Of a DNA stretch of 64,000 nucleotides, positions 1 to 10,932 are shown piece after piece. The notes below the pieces were generated by a model. It searched no databases and was not told where the DNA came from. It was given only the letters and a program-made list of their open reading frames with translations. A program made the position numbers and the translations under genes. The first letter of the stretch is position 1. Each line of letters opens with the position of its first letter. Source of the stretch: Micractinium sp. NFX-FRZ (taxonomy: Eukaryota > Chlorophyta > Trebouxiophyceae > Chlorellales > Chlorellaceae); the NCBI GenBank assembly GCA_029339195.1, contig JAPTJF010000013.1, positions 1-64,000 of the forward strand. The letters run 5' to 3'.

Positions 1-63
1 GCCAGCTGCCACCTGGAAGGCCCCCTTGTCGCAGTACAGGGTTCTGGTGTCAATTTCTTGAGA

Positions 64-95
64 CCCCCTCACTTTTTACCGAAAAAGTGAGGGGG
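64..95. repeat. Perfect inverted repeat (14-bp arms, 4-nt loop)
   Basis: Arms 64-77 (CCCCCTCACTTTTT) and 82-95 are exact reverse complements around an ACCG loop. The arm runs from pure C to pure T, so either transcript would form a very stable stem. No terminal repeat, target-site duplication or transposase was found beside it. Confidence 0.9.
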
Positions 96-955
96 AATTT
101 GTCCCAAACCGAAAGATCCAAGCGTAGCCGCCTAACGGCACACTATTGTTGACTGCTCCGCATTGTTACCGGACGACTCCAAAGACTGTCTCAAAACAGG
201 GAATTGGCGGACTAGAGACAGTGCTGCCGACCGGGCCAAGCTCAACAGCCTGCTGATGGGTCACTTGGAAGGACAGTGCACAGCTAGCGGGTACTAGTGT
301 GCAAATGCTTCAGAGGCCAAGTATTGTGGTCCGATCGCTCAGAGGCCCAGGCTGGAGGGCATGATTCGGCCCCAAGACGTGACAACTTCACTCTTTGTCA
401 GCTGGAGCATTCCCTGTCTCGTGCACATCCTTCATAGATCTACATCCCTGCATCTAAAGTACTGAGGCTGGCGGGCAAAGTTCAGAGCGTGTTGGCAGCA
501 GTTGGGTTGAGTTGGGGCAACAGCAACCTTTCCACAGCACGAGCCTTGGGAAGGCGAACGCTCTACCAAGGCTGCACATGCAGCGTCATCTACACTGACT
601 GTCCTACGTGCACACGGCTGCTTGCTCACCACTTGAAGCACTCAGTTCAGACTTCCAGCAATTCTCACGCAATGCCTCACTCACTCTAGGCACGTGCTTC
701 GGGCACCCCTCCCTTGCAACGTGCCTCATTCACCCTATGCACGAGCGTGTGCTGCTGCCAGGGGTGCAGGCCCCACCAACCCACTCGCTCTCACACACAC
801 GCCTTTTGAAGCCACCACCCTGACCCAACATCTGCCTCAGACGTTTACCATGCACATGCTGCCCCTGCTAGAGCACTCGCCAGGCTGCGCCCTCTCACTT
901 GCACAAGTCCCGCATAACCGGTGGCATTGACTTGCTCTCCCAAGAGGGTCATTCG

Positions 956-960
956 TTACA
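956..960 (-). terminator. Poly(A) signal TGTAA for the S1-domain gene
   Basis: TTACA on the plus strand is TGTAA on the minus strand, the chlorophyte polyadenylation signal. It lies about 95 bases past the stop codon of the S1-domain gene. Confidence 0.5.
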
Positions 961-1053
961 CGACAGCACACGTACAGGGATGTGACTGGTAGGGTTTGGC
1001 TAAAAATGTGTTCATCAAGACTGAAGGGCGGGGGGTGCAGGCGGACGGGCCTC

Positions 1054-3952
1054 TTACACCTCGATCGCATCAAAGTCAAACCCTTGCTCCCGCAGCTGCT
1101 CCAGGTGCGCCCGGAACAGCACCGCCTGCTCATCCGCATTGTCCCACACCCGCTGCTTGTTGTTCAGGATGTCCCCCTCCTCCAGCTCCAGCTCTGCAGG
1201 GGGGCAGCCAGGGGCGGGCAGGAAAAATAGGGTTCGAGGAAAGCTCAGTTGGTGAGGATCCATGTGCACCCCCCATGTGCACCCCCCAAACCAAGCACCG
1301 CACTGGGGCTTGGATGGCGCGTCACAACGGCGAGCGTGAAGTGAAGCATCCTCGGGGCGCGTCATAAGGGCGGACAGGGAAGTGAAGCACTCCCAGGGCC
1401 AGGAGTCACAGGGGCTGCAGGGTAGTTTTCAAGCACTGCTTGGGCATGCTGCAAGACATGCTGGCACGCAGGAGTTTGTGGCAGGCAAAAGGCACCCGGC
1501 TGCCTGGATGTGGCAACAAGTGCCTCACTGCTTGCAGCAAAGTCAATAATTAGATAATAGAACACCTACTCACCGGCGGTAGAGAGGGAAATGTTTGTGT
1601 ACCCGGGATCCAGTCCCATCACCAGGCACTTCACCTCATCTCCCACCTCAAAGATGCCCTGCGGGGACAGGCAGGGCGGGCGACCCGGAGCAACGTGAGC
1701 CTAGGCAGAGGCGCGCCCCGGACCCTTGCACACATGATCAGCCGAATGCACTTCCGTAACAGCCTTGGGCAACCAGGGGAATAAAGGTCCGTTGATTATT
1801 CCGGCCAAGCACATGCCAGTGCGTGTGCCTACTCGCCTGCACCGTGTCGACGTGCGCGCGTGACACATTTGAGATGTGCAGCAGGCCGCTGACGCGCGTG
1901 TTGTTGATGCCCACAAAGACGCCAAATGCCTCTATGCGCCGCACCGTCCCCGTCACCAGCTGGCCCACCTGCAGACCGGCCGCACAGATGAGTTAGTGAA
2001 GTCAACTTCTAGGGAAGTCTAGAGGGAGGGGGAAAGGCTGCTGCCCCTGCTGCACGCAACACGGGTGGCGGTGCTCCATGAGCCGCAGCGCAAGCAGGCA
2101 GCGGGGAGCACCCGACAAGGAGTTGCCCCAGGCAGCAGATCACTTGACCACCCCAGGCGGCACCTTCACCCTTCCACCCATGCAGGTCGCAGTGACCTGG
2201 CAGTTCGTCCAGGGACACCACCACCCCTAGCTGCAGATCGCGCCTGTGTATGCTCCTTCACTAACACTAACAAATACCACCACAGCAGCTCCACATGTCG
2301 CAGGTTGGTTGGCCTTTGGCCCACTGGGGTAACGCACCTCGAGGCCCAGATGCAAGACAGTACCTGCAGTACCACTGTACCGCCCCTCACCTCTAGCTGC
2401 CGCAGGTCGTCATTCTCCTTTGCCTTGACCACGGAGCAGACCACCTTGCGGCTGGAGCGCGCCACCTCCAGCACCGCCAAGCTCACCTCCTTCCCCGCAT
2501 ATTGAGCCGCCATGTCCTGCAGGCGCAGCGGGGATGTTGCAGGGTTGTAAGGCCCCCTTTCTGACATTCTCAGAAACAACATCCAACTGCCCTGAGCCCC
2601 TGATTGACCTGCAAAATGTACCGCCTGCCCTGCCCAACAGAAGGCAAGGGGAAGCGAAAGAGCCCAGCAATGCCTTGCTGGTGAGAGACATTGTGCCAGG
2701 TGCGCGTGTGTGCTCAATTTGCTCACGGGCTGCCGCCAGGCGGGGGCAGCGGGCCAGTGGGAACAGCCAGATGCACCAAGCCCACCTGCTCTGTCCACCA
2801 TTCATTGTGACCCCGCTTCTCCAGTTGCGACACCGGCACAAACAGTGACAGGCCGTTGATACGCGACAGCAGGCCACCGTTGTTGGCTCCCTCCACCAGC
2901 ACGCGCAGGTTCTCCTTGTGCTGCAGCGAGCACAGGAACATAGGCAGGAGAGATGCCGGGTCAACAAATGGGCGGGGGAGGGGGCCGACACAGGCAGCCA
3001 TTCAGATATGCACAACACAACAATCAACAAGCTGCAGAACAACAGCTCTTCTGTGTTGCAGAAGTACAGCAGAGCCGGGAAGGGCCAACATTGAGACAGG
3101 CAACATGGGCCAGAAGCACAGCACAGCAATGCATCTGGCGGCATGACCAATCAAAGCAACTGGGAAGATGCTCTGATTGCACACTTTATATGAAAAACAG
3201 CTGCTACCTGCTTCCCTGCTGCCTGCCTCTCTGCTGCCTGCTTCCCTGCACACCTGGACCGACACCTCGCACAGCTGCGCCGCGCGCTGCCAAAGCACGT
3301 CCAGGTCACACAGGCGTGCTGAGAGCAGTGGGCCTGTCTGCGGCTTGGCCCCCGTCTTGGCCGGCACATTGATGACCTTGAATGTGCGGGTGAGGCCCTT
3401 GGGCAGGCAGGGGCTCTGCAGGCAGGCAGGCAGGCAGCAGGTGGGAGCAGAGTGGGCGTGTGTGAGTGTGGGTGCCAGTGGGGGGCAAGGCTGCGGGAAT
3501 GGCAAAGCTTGGGGCTGACATTACGCCCATGCAGAGCATGCAAACTTGGGCACATGCAATAGACAGGAGCATGCATGCGAGTGTGCCAGCGCCCCTGCGC
3601 TGTCGCCCCCCAACCCGGCCCGCCCACGCACGTCGCGGCTCTGGTTCTGGGGGCCCCTGTCCAAGGGATCGCGGATCACAAAGGGGGCCTCGCGGGACGG
3701 CATGAAGCCCACGGAGTCATCAGGCAGCAGGACCTTTGCGCCCTTGGGCCCCGCCCACACCACGGTGCCAACCACGTCGGCGCCCTCCTCCAGCGAAGCG
3801 GCGGCGGCGGCGGTGGCGGCGGGGGCTGGGGGGGCCTCGGGAGCTGCTGCTAACACTCTCGCCGTTGCCCTTTGGTGCCGCCCTCTGCGTGCCGCGGGGA
3901 CCGTCGCTTGCGCGGCGAGGTTGCCTACTTGCGCTGTGCAAACGCAGTGCAT
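1054..3952 (-). CDS. S1 RNA-binding domain protein, chloroplast 30S ribosomal protein S1-like
   Basis: About seven exons give roughly 365 residues. Residues 1-55, starting MHCVCTAQ, are rich in Ala/Arg/Pro and look like a plastid transit peptide. A degenerate first S1 fold follows (GTVVWAGPKGAKVLLPDD), then a middle S1 unit (around GLSLFVPVSQLEKR), and a clear third S1 domain around 1836-1971 (VGQLVTGTVRRIEAFGVFVG, then SGLLHISNVS). The tail LSTAELELEEGDIL plus a charged helix matches the end of plastid S1, which binds mRNA on the 30S subunit. The stop is TAA at 1054-1056. The start at 3952 is the first Met that keeps the transit-like segment in frame; an upstream exon cannot be excluded. It is divergent from the ThrRS gene with 208 bases between start codons. 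It could be an S1 paralogue rather than the core ribosomal protein. Confidence 0.72.
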
Positions 3953-4160
3953 GGTGCCGCACTGTGCAAGGCTGTGCGTCTGGGGGACCAACAACTCGAG
4001 ATGTGTTGAGAATTGACACAAACGGACAGAGGAAGGCAAAGGATAATGTGCTTCCGTGTCCGAGCTGGAATGGAAGGAGTAACTTTTCTTTGTGGGAAAT
4101 CGGCAGCGGGAGCCACACATTGCGTGCCGTGTGTGTGCTGCTGCCCAGCGGAACTGCATT
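3953..4160. promoter_or_regulatory. Short bidirectional promoter between the S1 and ThrRS genes
   Basis: Only 208 bases separate the two divergent start codons, so both promoters and both 5' UTRs must fit here. No TATA box is evident. Both genes serve organelle translation. Confidence 0.55.
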
Positions 4161-7100
4161 ATGGCTGCGCTACGCTCCCTCTGCGGGCTGGCCTGCCGGA
4201 GGGGCTCAGCAGCCGCAGTGTCACTTCAGCCACGGCTCTGCCAGTCTCTTGCCAGAAGCCTGCCGTCTCGTCGGACGTTGGTGCAGGCTTCTACATCCAA
4301 GACTGCTGAAGCGCCGCCGCAAAAGGCAGAGGCCAAGAAGTCCACCGAGCCGCCGCCGTCGCTGGCGGCACTGCCCACGTCTGATGAGTCGGAGGAGCTG
4401 CTGCGCATTCGCCACTCGGTGGGTTTGCTCTTCGCACTCAAGTATATGCAGGACGTGTAATTGAATCAATGTTGGTAAAGTGCAGGGAAAGCGGAGCAGG
4501 GGAGATGTTGTGCTGCTGCTGCTGCCGCTGCTGCCCTGCCCCAGCCCGTGCCCCTGCCGCCACCTATGCGTGCCAACGCACTCAAACCTTATGCACCACA
4601 AGGCAACCCAATTCGCCCTTTACTTTGGCCACATTCTCAGCCGATTACATAACCCCACACCCTCCCTCGTGGCTGTGCAGTGTGCGCACATCATGGCCAT
4701 GGCGGTGCAGCGGCTGCACAAGGGCGCGCAGGTGGGTGGCACGGAGAGTGCGCTGGCGGCCTGCTGCCCCTGGGCCGGCCAGCCTACCATGCTATCCCGC
4801 TGCACAGATCAGCTGCCTTGTGCGCCTTGCTGCAGTGCAGCAGTGCTTGCCCCACAACGACGGGCCCCTCAACCCTCCAAGCGAAGCAACCCCGTGCTCC
4901 GCTGGCATCATCACCCATGTGGTCGCAACCACATGGGTGTGTGCTGCAGGTGACCATCGGGCCCTGGACGGAGCGCGGCTTCTTCTACGACTTTGACATG
5001 CCCCAGCCGCTGACGGAGAAGGACCTGCCCAAGATCCGCAAGGAGATGCAGAAAATCCTGCGCAAGAACCTGCCGTTTGTGCGGGAGGAGGTGGCGGCCC
5101 AGGAGGCGCGCGCGCGCATCGAGGTGCGGGCTGGGCTGGGTTGGACGTTGGGTTGGGTGGGGCGAGTAGCGGCATGGGGCAGGCAGCTGGGCTGGGTTGG
5201 ACGTTGGGTTGTGTTGGGTTGGGTGAATAGGGGCATTGGGCAGGCAGGGGAGAGTTCGTTCTGTTTGTGGGAGAGGAGGTGTCAGGCACATCAGTCATTG
5301 GCATGCATCGCGACGAGCACAGGGGAGAAGTTCACTGCTGTGTTGTGGGAGAGGGTTGGCGCAGGATGTAGTTGCTTGGGTGGGGGAGCATGCTTGAAAG
5401 CTACTCCTGGGGCGCTCCCAAGAATGGAAGAGTGCTGCATCAGGGGCAGCGGGTGGCGCGCCGTTGCGGGCGCTGCAGGCTGTAGGCGATTGCTGGCCCT
5501 CACTGCAGCAAGTGCCAGGACTACATGCCTGCGCTTCATTCCACACCACTGACCCTGCAGGCAGCTGGCGAGGCGTACAAGCTTGAGATCCTGGACTCCA
5601 TTTTGCAGCGCGACCCCGAGGCCCCCATCACAATCTACCACATTGGTGCGTGTGAACTGGCGTGCCAATGCCACACTGGCGGACTGTTAGGGGTGGGTTG
5701 GGGTGCACAGGCGTGCCGGCTTGGGGGGTGGCAGCTGGGCTGGGGCCTGGAAATGAGGGCGTGCTGACGCTGGCTGGGTGTGTGGGCCTTGGCTGGATCG
5801 AGGGGGGTTGGATGGTAGGGGCCAGAATGTCAGATGCCCCCCCCCCCCCCCCCGTCTCGAAAATGGTCGCGCATCCACTTAGCATGCCCACTCAGCATGC
5901 TCACTCAGCATGCCTACTCAGCATGCGGGGGCCAGAGCGCTGACCTTTGTTTCCACGGCCTGCCCCTCTCGCCCCATTCAACAGGCAACCCTGGCAGCCC
6001 GGACCACTGGTGGGACCTGTGTGCGGGGCCCCACGTGGCTGCCACCGGCGACATCTCGCCAGATGCACTAGACCTGGAGACCGTCGCAGGTCAGCCCCTG
6101 CCTCCTAGTTTGGCTTGCCAGCTTTGCTTCCACCGTGATGAAACTAGTGAAGCGGACCGGCCTGGGCCTTCTTGTATGCTGCCCAGGTGCGGTCTGCTGC
6201 TGCTGATTGGGTTTCTCTTGCGCTGCCGTATCATGATTGCCCCTGTCGTGATGAGCTGCCCCGCAGGCGCATACTGGCGCGGCGACGAGACCCGCCCCAT
6301 GCTGCAGCGCATCTACGGGACCGCCTGGCAGACGCAAGAGCAGGTGCGGGCAAGGGGGGCAACTCTCCAGCGCAGCAGTGCCCTCAGCACGGGTCTGGTG
6401 TCCATCCCAAACCTGTAGTGCATTGCAAGTGCACACCACTGATGCAGCAGTGCTTGCAGTGGTGTAGTCACCATGCCTCGTTGGCCCTTCGTCCCACCCC
6501 GAATTGCAGCTGGATGCGTACCGCCGGTTCAACGAGGAGGCTGCGCTGCGCGACCACCGCAAGCTGGGGCTTGAGCTCGATCTGTTCAGGTGGGAGGGCG
6601 CCTGCCCCGCGCAGCGCCCTGCCATGCACCAATCCCCTCCTTGCCGCGTATAGACGAACCCGGAACTTTGGTTTGTTCCGTGGGCCAAGCCAGCACGCTG
6701 CCCACCTGCTGCTGGCTTTCTGCCCAACTTTGCTCGTGTGCTGCCTCGGCTGCTCCCAGGTGGCGTTGCCCTGCATGAGGTGCATACGCTGCACGTCGAG
6801 CTGACCACGGCCGCCACCTCACCCCCACTTGGTTGACGCAGCATCAGCGAGTCGTGTGGAGGCGGCCTCGTGTTCTGGCACCCCAAGGGAGCCATGGTGC
6901 GTGGGGCGCGGGGCTCGTGCCGGCATTTGTTTGCCTGTTGCCCTGGCCGCGGCTGCCCGGGCCTGAGCTGGGATGCGAATGCGTCGGCTTGCGCATGCTC
7001 GGCAGCCCCGGCAAGCGTCGAAATTGTGTGTGCCCACATTGCTGCTGCACATCTGGGACCTTGCGCTACCCCCAACATCTGCGGCCGTTTGAAAGCCCGC

Positions 7101-10100
7101 GTTATTGGCTCAGTGTTTGTGCCCGGCGCCAGGTATCCGCCTGGACGCTGCTGCATCCTTCACATCTGCAGCTATTGATGCGCCGCAATTTAACAAGTAT
7201 ATGGTCTGCTGCAGGTCCGGCACCTCACTGAGGAGTTCTGGAAGAACACGCACCTGCAGAACGGCTACCAGCTGCTCTACACACCACACATTGCCAAGGT
7301 GTGCATGGCATGGCCAAGTGTGGCACAGCACAGGCCGCACGGCAAAGCAGTGTTTCAGATAGGACTGGGTTGCATTGGTTGATACTCTGTGCCTGCGCGT
7401 GGGGCCCCGCTGCCGCCCCCCGCCCTTCCCCTGGCCACGCGTGCTGCCCTCCCCTGAAAGTCAAAGGAAAACAGCCGACCCGCCTGCCCCTCACACCCCT
7501 GTTTGCTTATGCCCGCTGCCTCTGCAAATGCGTGTCCCCAATGTGTGCCTGCGCGCCACCATCGTGCCCTTCCAATGCGGGCTGTCGACTGCAGGTGGAC
7601 CTTTGGAAGACCAGCGGCCACTTTGACTTCTACCGCGAGTCCATGTTCAATCAGATGGAGGTGGACACGGAGGAGTACCAGGCAAGAAATAATGAGGGGT
7701 GGAGGATGAGAGAAGTGCAGACGTTCGATAGTTGGCATGCGTGGGATGAGAGGGCGGCACGCCAGGCTTGGGGCCGTGCGCTGATCCTGACACTTGGGGG
7801 CAGGCTCGGCTTTTGGTGGCAGGCTGCAGTTGGGATCTGGCAAGCACACGTTGCAAAACATGTGTGGTCGCCGATTCCGCCTGGCTGCAGCTCAAGCCCA
7901 TGAACTGCCCCTTCCACATCAGCGTGTACAAGCAAGGCTACTACTCTTACCGCGACCTGCCCCTCCGCTGGGCTGAGCTGGGCACGGGTGAGGGAGCGTG
8001 CGCGCTCGCTGCCAGCACCGCATGCGTGGGGCAGATTGCAAGAGGTGTGGGAGTGCTCATCCGGCTCTTGCCTACTACATTGCTCCTTGCGCTGCCTGCC
8101 GGGGCTGTGTTCATCCACAAGTGTTAACAGCCGCGCTGCAATGTCCTCCCTGCTTCCTTGCAGTGTACCGGTACGAGCGCAGCGGCACGATGCACGGCCT
8201 GTTCCGTGTGCGCGGCTTCACCCAGGTGAGCCTGCCTGCCTGCTTGCTCAGCACCGACAGCTGGCAGTGTGCCTGATGTGCTGTCTGCTCCCGGCCACAT
8301 CATAACCTGCGTTTGCATTTTCCCCCGCTGTACAGGACGACGCGCACACTCTTCTGCCTGTTCTTGGCGACATCATAACTTGCTGCTGCCATTCCGCCCG
8401 CTGTGCAGGACGATGCGCACATCTTCTGCCTGCCGTCCCAGATTGAGGCCGAGATTGTGGGGGTGCTAGACCTCACTGAGACGCTGCTGTCCCAGTTTGG
8501 GTTCCAGGACTTTGAGGCACGTGCCCGCTGCTGCCCTGCCTGCCCGAGTCTGCTCAGGGTGGCATGATGTGTTCTGGGAGCAGATGAATTGCTGCTATGA
8601 CCGCCGTGCTGTCACATTTGCCGACGCTGCTGGACTTGCGCGGAACCTATTATGAGCAGCGCCTGCCTTGAGTGCTGCAAGCGCTCCGGCTTGCCCGCCT
8701 GCCTGTGTGCGGTCCTCTGTCACAAGCCCTCTTGGCTCGCCCGACTCACAAACCATCGAGCCCTCGGGCCTGCCCCACTGGCTGCAGGTCAACCTGTCCA
8801 CGCGGCCCGAGAAGTTTGTGGGGTCGACAGAGATTTGGGAAGAGGCGGAGGGGGCGCTCAAGTCGGCACTGCAGCACAAGGTATGTATGTTTGAGGAGGG
8901 TCGGCGTAACAGACGACAGCACATCGTCATGCTGCACCCGGCTTTGTGCCCCGGTGCCAGTTGCACTTGCACCCCGCCCTCCCTCCCTGTACATCCGAAC
9001 TGCGTGCCCTCGCCATCGAGTCTCTGTCTGCAGGGCTGGGCGTTTGAGGAGGACGTGGGCGGCGGCGCCTTCTACGGTCCCAAGATTGACATCAAGATTC
9101 GGGACGCCATTGGGCGCAAGTGGCAGTGCTCCACCGTGCAGGTGGGGTGGCGGGGTGGGGGGGTAATGAGCTTTGTGAGATGCTGCGGCTGCGCAGCCAC
9201 TGGACAGCCCTCCTCGAAGGGGGGAGGCCACACGTCTTGCGGCCAGATGCCACCAATGCCATATGGCGCTTCACCTGCCGTGTGCAGCTCGGCTTTGACC
9301 TGCCCGCGTCCAGTCAGCAAGCTGCTTCGGCATGTTCTGCACCTACAGAGCCCTTAACTGTTGCTTCGCTTCTCCCCTTCGTGCGCTGCACCGCGCCTCG
9401 TGCAGCTGGACTTCAACCTGCCCGAGCGCTTCGACATGTTTTACATCACCGACGGCAACACAAAGGAGCGGCCCATCATGATCCACCGCGCCATCCTGGG
9501 CTCGTTGGAGCGCTTCATGGGAATCCTGATCGAGAACTTTGCAGGTGAGGGACAGGAGGGGTGGTGGGTCTGGGTGGCCTCATCTAGAGCTGTGCAGGTA
9601 AGAGCCAGCCAGGAGGGGTGGTGGGGCTGGGTGGCTCACGAGAGCTTTGCAGGTGAGGGCGGGGAGGGGTGACGAGGCTGGGTGGCCTGTGCCGCGGACA
9701 CAGTGTTCGATGCTTCTCGAAAGTCGGGCAATTGCAAAGTCCTTGTGGAAGTGGGTGGGTGTTTGGTGACATGACTTTTTGGGCTGTCTGTTTGCACGCA
9801 AGCACATGGCTGCCAGAATCAGATTTGTGCGGGTGCTCATGCATCCCATGGGTGGGAGGGCGCTCACCTCTGGGCGACTCTGCACATGCAAATCACAGGC
9901 AGAGATGCCTGCGCACAGGCAGAGAGTCGGTCCTTCCTGATTATCCGCGCATGCCCGCACCCAGCTGCTGCGCTCTGCTGCTTGCCTGCCCCGCCCCCTT
10001 CCACCGTGCGCAGGCGCTTTCCCGCTGTGGCTGGCGCCTGTGCAGTGCCGGCTGGTGCCGGTGAATGCAGCAGTGGCAGAGTATGTGTCGGGCGTGGCGG

Positions 10101-10536
10101 ACTCGCTGCGGGCCGCAGGCGTGCGCGTGGAGGTTGCCTCAGGTGCGTGCGTCCAGCAAGCAGGGTTCATGCAGCTCATAACTCTACGGGCAGGTGCACC
10201 ATTGGGGGGGGCCACGGCAGCCTGTGTGGCAATGCCGTCAGCCTGCTGCGCATTGCTGTGTTTTTGCCTGCCCACCGCAGCGCTGCCTATTCCTCCCGCT
10301 CGCCTGAACCCCGCCCCGCCCCGCCCCGCCTTGCCGCAGGTCTGTCGGTGGGCAAGGCCATTCGTGCGGCGGAGAAGGACAAGGTGCCTGTGATGTGTGT
10401 GATCGGGCAGCGGGAGGCGGACGAGGGCACGGTGGCGGTGCGCACCTATGCTGCCGGCGACCTGGGAACCATGCCAAAGGCTGACCTGGTGACCCGCCTG
10501 GTGGCCGCCAACAGCAGCAAGGCCAGCACCCTGTGA
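4161..10536 (+). CDS. Threonyl-tRNA synthetase, organelle-targeted
   Basis: Class II synthetase that charges tRNA-Thr. Eighteen exons give about 690 residues. The N-terminus ([15 protein letters not shown]...) is Arg/Ser/Ala-rich without acids for about 45 residues, as in a mitochondrial or plastid targeting peptide. The cytosolic-type TGS domain is absent. The editing (N2) domain follows: exon 1 ends at His-Ser and exon 2 (4681-4731) opens CAHIMA, forming the conserved H-S-x-A-H motif, with DLCAGPH later. Catalytic motifs are visible: KPMNCPFH (zinc Cys), [20 protein letters not shown] (motif 2) and [14 protein letters not shown] (motif 3). The C-terminal anticodon-binding domain starts [10 protein letters not shown]. 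The start at 4161 opens the targeting peptide; the stop is at 10534-10536. Several introns hold tandem copies of exon edges (listed separately). Organelle choice is inferred. Confidence 0.95.
4913..4938 (+). repeat. Perfect 11-bp hairpin just before a ThrRS 3' splice site
   Basis: Arms 4913-4923 (ACCCATGTGGT) and 4928-4938 are exact reverse complements around CGCA. The authentic acceptor AG is at 4948-4949, so the stem ends ten bases before exon 3 and lies where the branch-point-to-AG interval should be. Confidence 0.85.
5837..5926 (+). repeat. Intronic C17 tract and 13-bp tandem repeat
   Basis: In the ThrRS intron before exon 5, 17 consecutive C (5837-5853) are followed by four AGCATGC units at 5881, 5894, 5907 and 5920 (period 13, AGCATGCCCACTC type). 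Ordinary simple-sequence expansion. Confidence 0.85.
8297..8442 (+). repeat. 73-bp tandem duplication spanning a ThrRS intron end and exon start
   Basis: Unit 1 (8297-8369) and unit 2 (8370-8442) both hold ACATCATAAC, a pyrimidine stretch, a CAG acceptor and the start of the motif-2 exon. The authentic exon starts at 8409 (GACGATGCGCAC). The decoy copy starts at 8336 after TACAG and has one extra base within CGCACACTCTTC, which breaks its frame. Confidence 0.9.
9288..9420 (+). repeat. Decoy copy of the ThrRS motif-3 exon start
   Basis: After TGTGCAG, bases from 9288 read CTCGGCTTTGACCTGCCC, a diverged copy of the authentic exon start at 9406 (CTGGACTTCAACCTGCCC), 118 bases upstream. The decoy would read LGFDLPAS against LDFNLPER in the true exon. 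Confidence 0.75.
9534..9700 (+). repeat. Three tandem copies of a ThrRS 5' splice site
   Basis: The exon end ...AACTTTGCAG|GTGAGG (GCAGGT at 9541) is followed by copies with GCAGGT at 9594 (GTGCAG|GTAAGAG) and 9649 (TTTGCAG|GTGAGGG), spacings 53 and 55. Each is followed by a GGAGGGGTG...GGCTGGGTGGC-type block. The true exon resumes later with AFPLW, so copies 2 and 3 lie inside the intron. Confidence 0.9.
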
Positions 10537-10932
10537 CCGTAGCTGGCGCAGCTGGGTTGGCAGTATGTATGGTGCACAACCCAGCAGCTAGGCATCACTG
10601 CTGTAACCTGATATTCATCCCGTCTGGCAGATGACCCCCGTACTCTGTAAAAACCTCTCTGACTCCGTGCGCAGCGCGTCCTGGTGAGCACCCAGCACGA
10701 CGGTCTTTCCTCGTGCTGCTGGTCAGCCGGCACCCTCCATAGTCTGGTGTCGTTGTAGTTACTTTAGTTTCAAGAGCTTGAGTACTACTCTGAAGTACTC
10801 CTGCACCTATCCCAGCACCTCCTGCCTGTCATTTCAGTCTCGCAAGAGCCTCTGTTACACCAGCGGTTGAGCATGGCACGGCATGACGTCATGTGGTAGG
10901 ACAGCAGGGCAAAGGGGGTCCCCCCAGCAAGC
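10537..10932. other. Convergent intergenic: ThrRS and RPL29 3' UTRs
   Basis: Plus-strand TGTAA signals at 10602-10606 and 10646-10650 serve ThrRS; a minus-strand TGTAA (TTACA at 10855-10859) serves RPL29. No gene is seen. Confidence 0.55.

Larger units (their letters stand above)
1..1053. other. Left flank without a recognised gene
   Basis: No reading frame here shows family-level conservation on either strand. The right end (about 950-1053) is probably the 3' UTR of the S1-domain gene on the minus strand, since a minus-strand TGTAA lies at 956-960. The first 60 bases could be read on the minus strand as a short open exon-like stretch, but it is too short to assign. A perfect hairpin at 64-95 is listed separately. 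Confidence 0.5.

Noticed and set aside
1..58. Minus-strand exon-like stretch (EIDTRTLYCDKGAFQVAAG)
   Set aside because: Only about 19 codons, cut by the window edge, no acceptor I trust and no family match.
6068..7156. Long open frame (362 codons) on the minus strand inside ThrRS
   Set aside because: Antisense to conserved ThrRS exons and introns in GC-rich DNA; composition shows no family signature.
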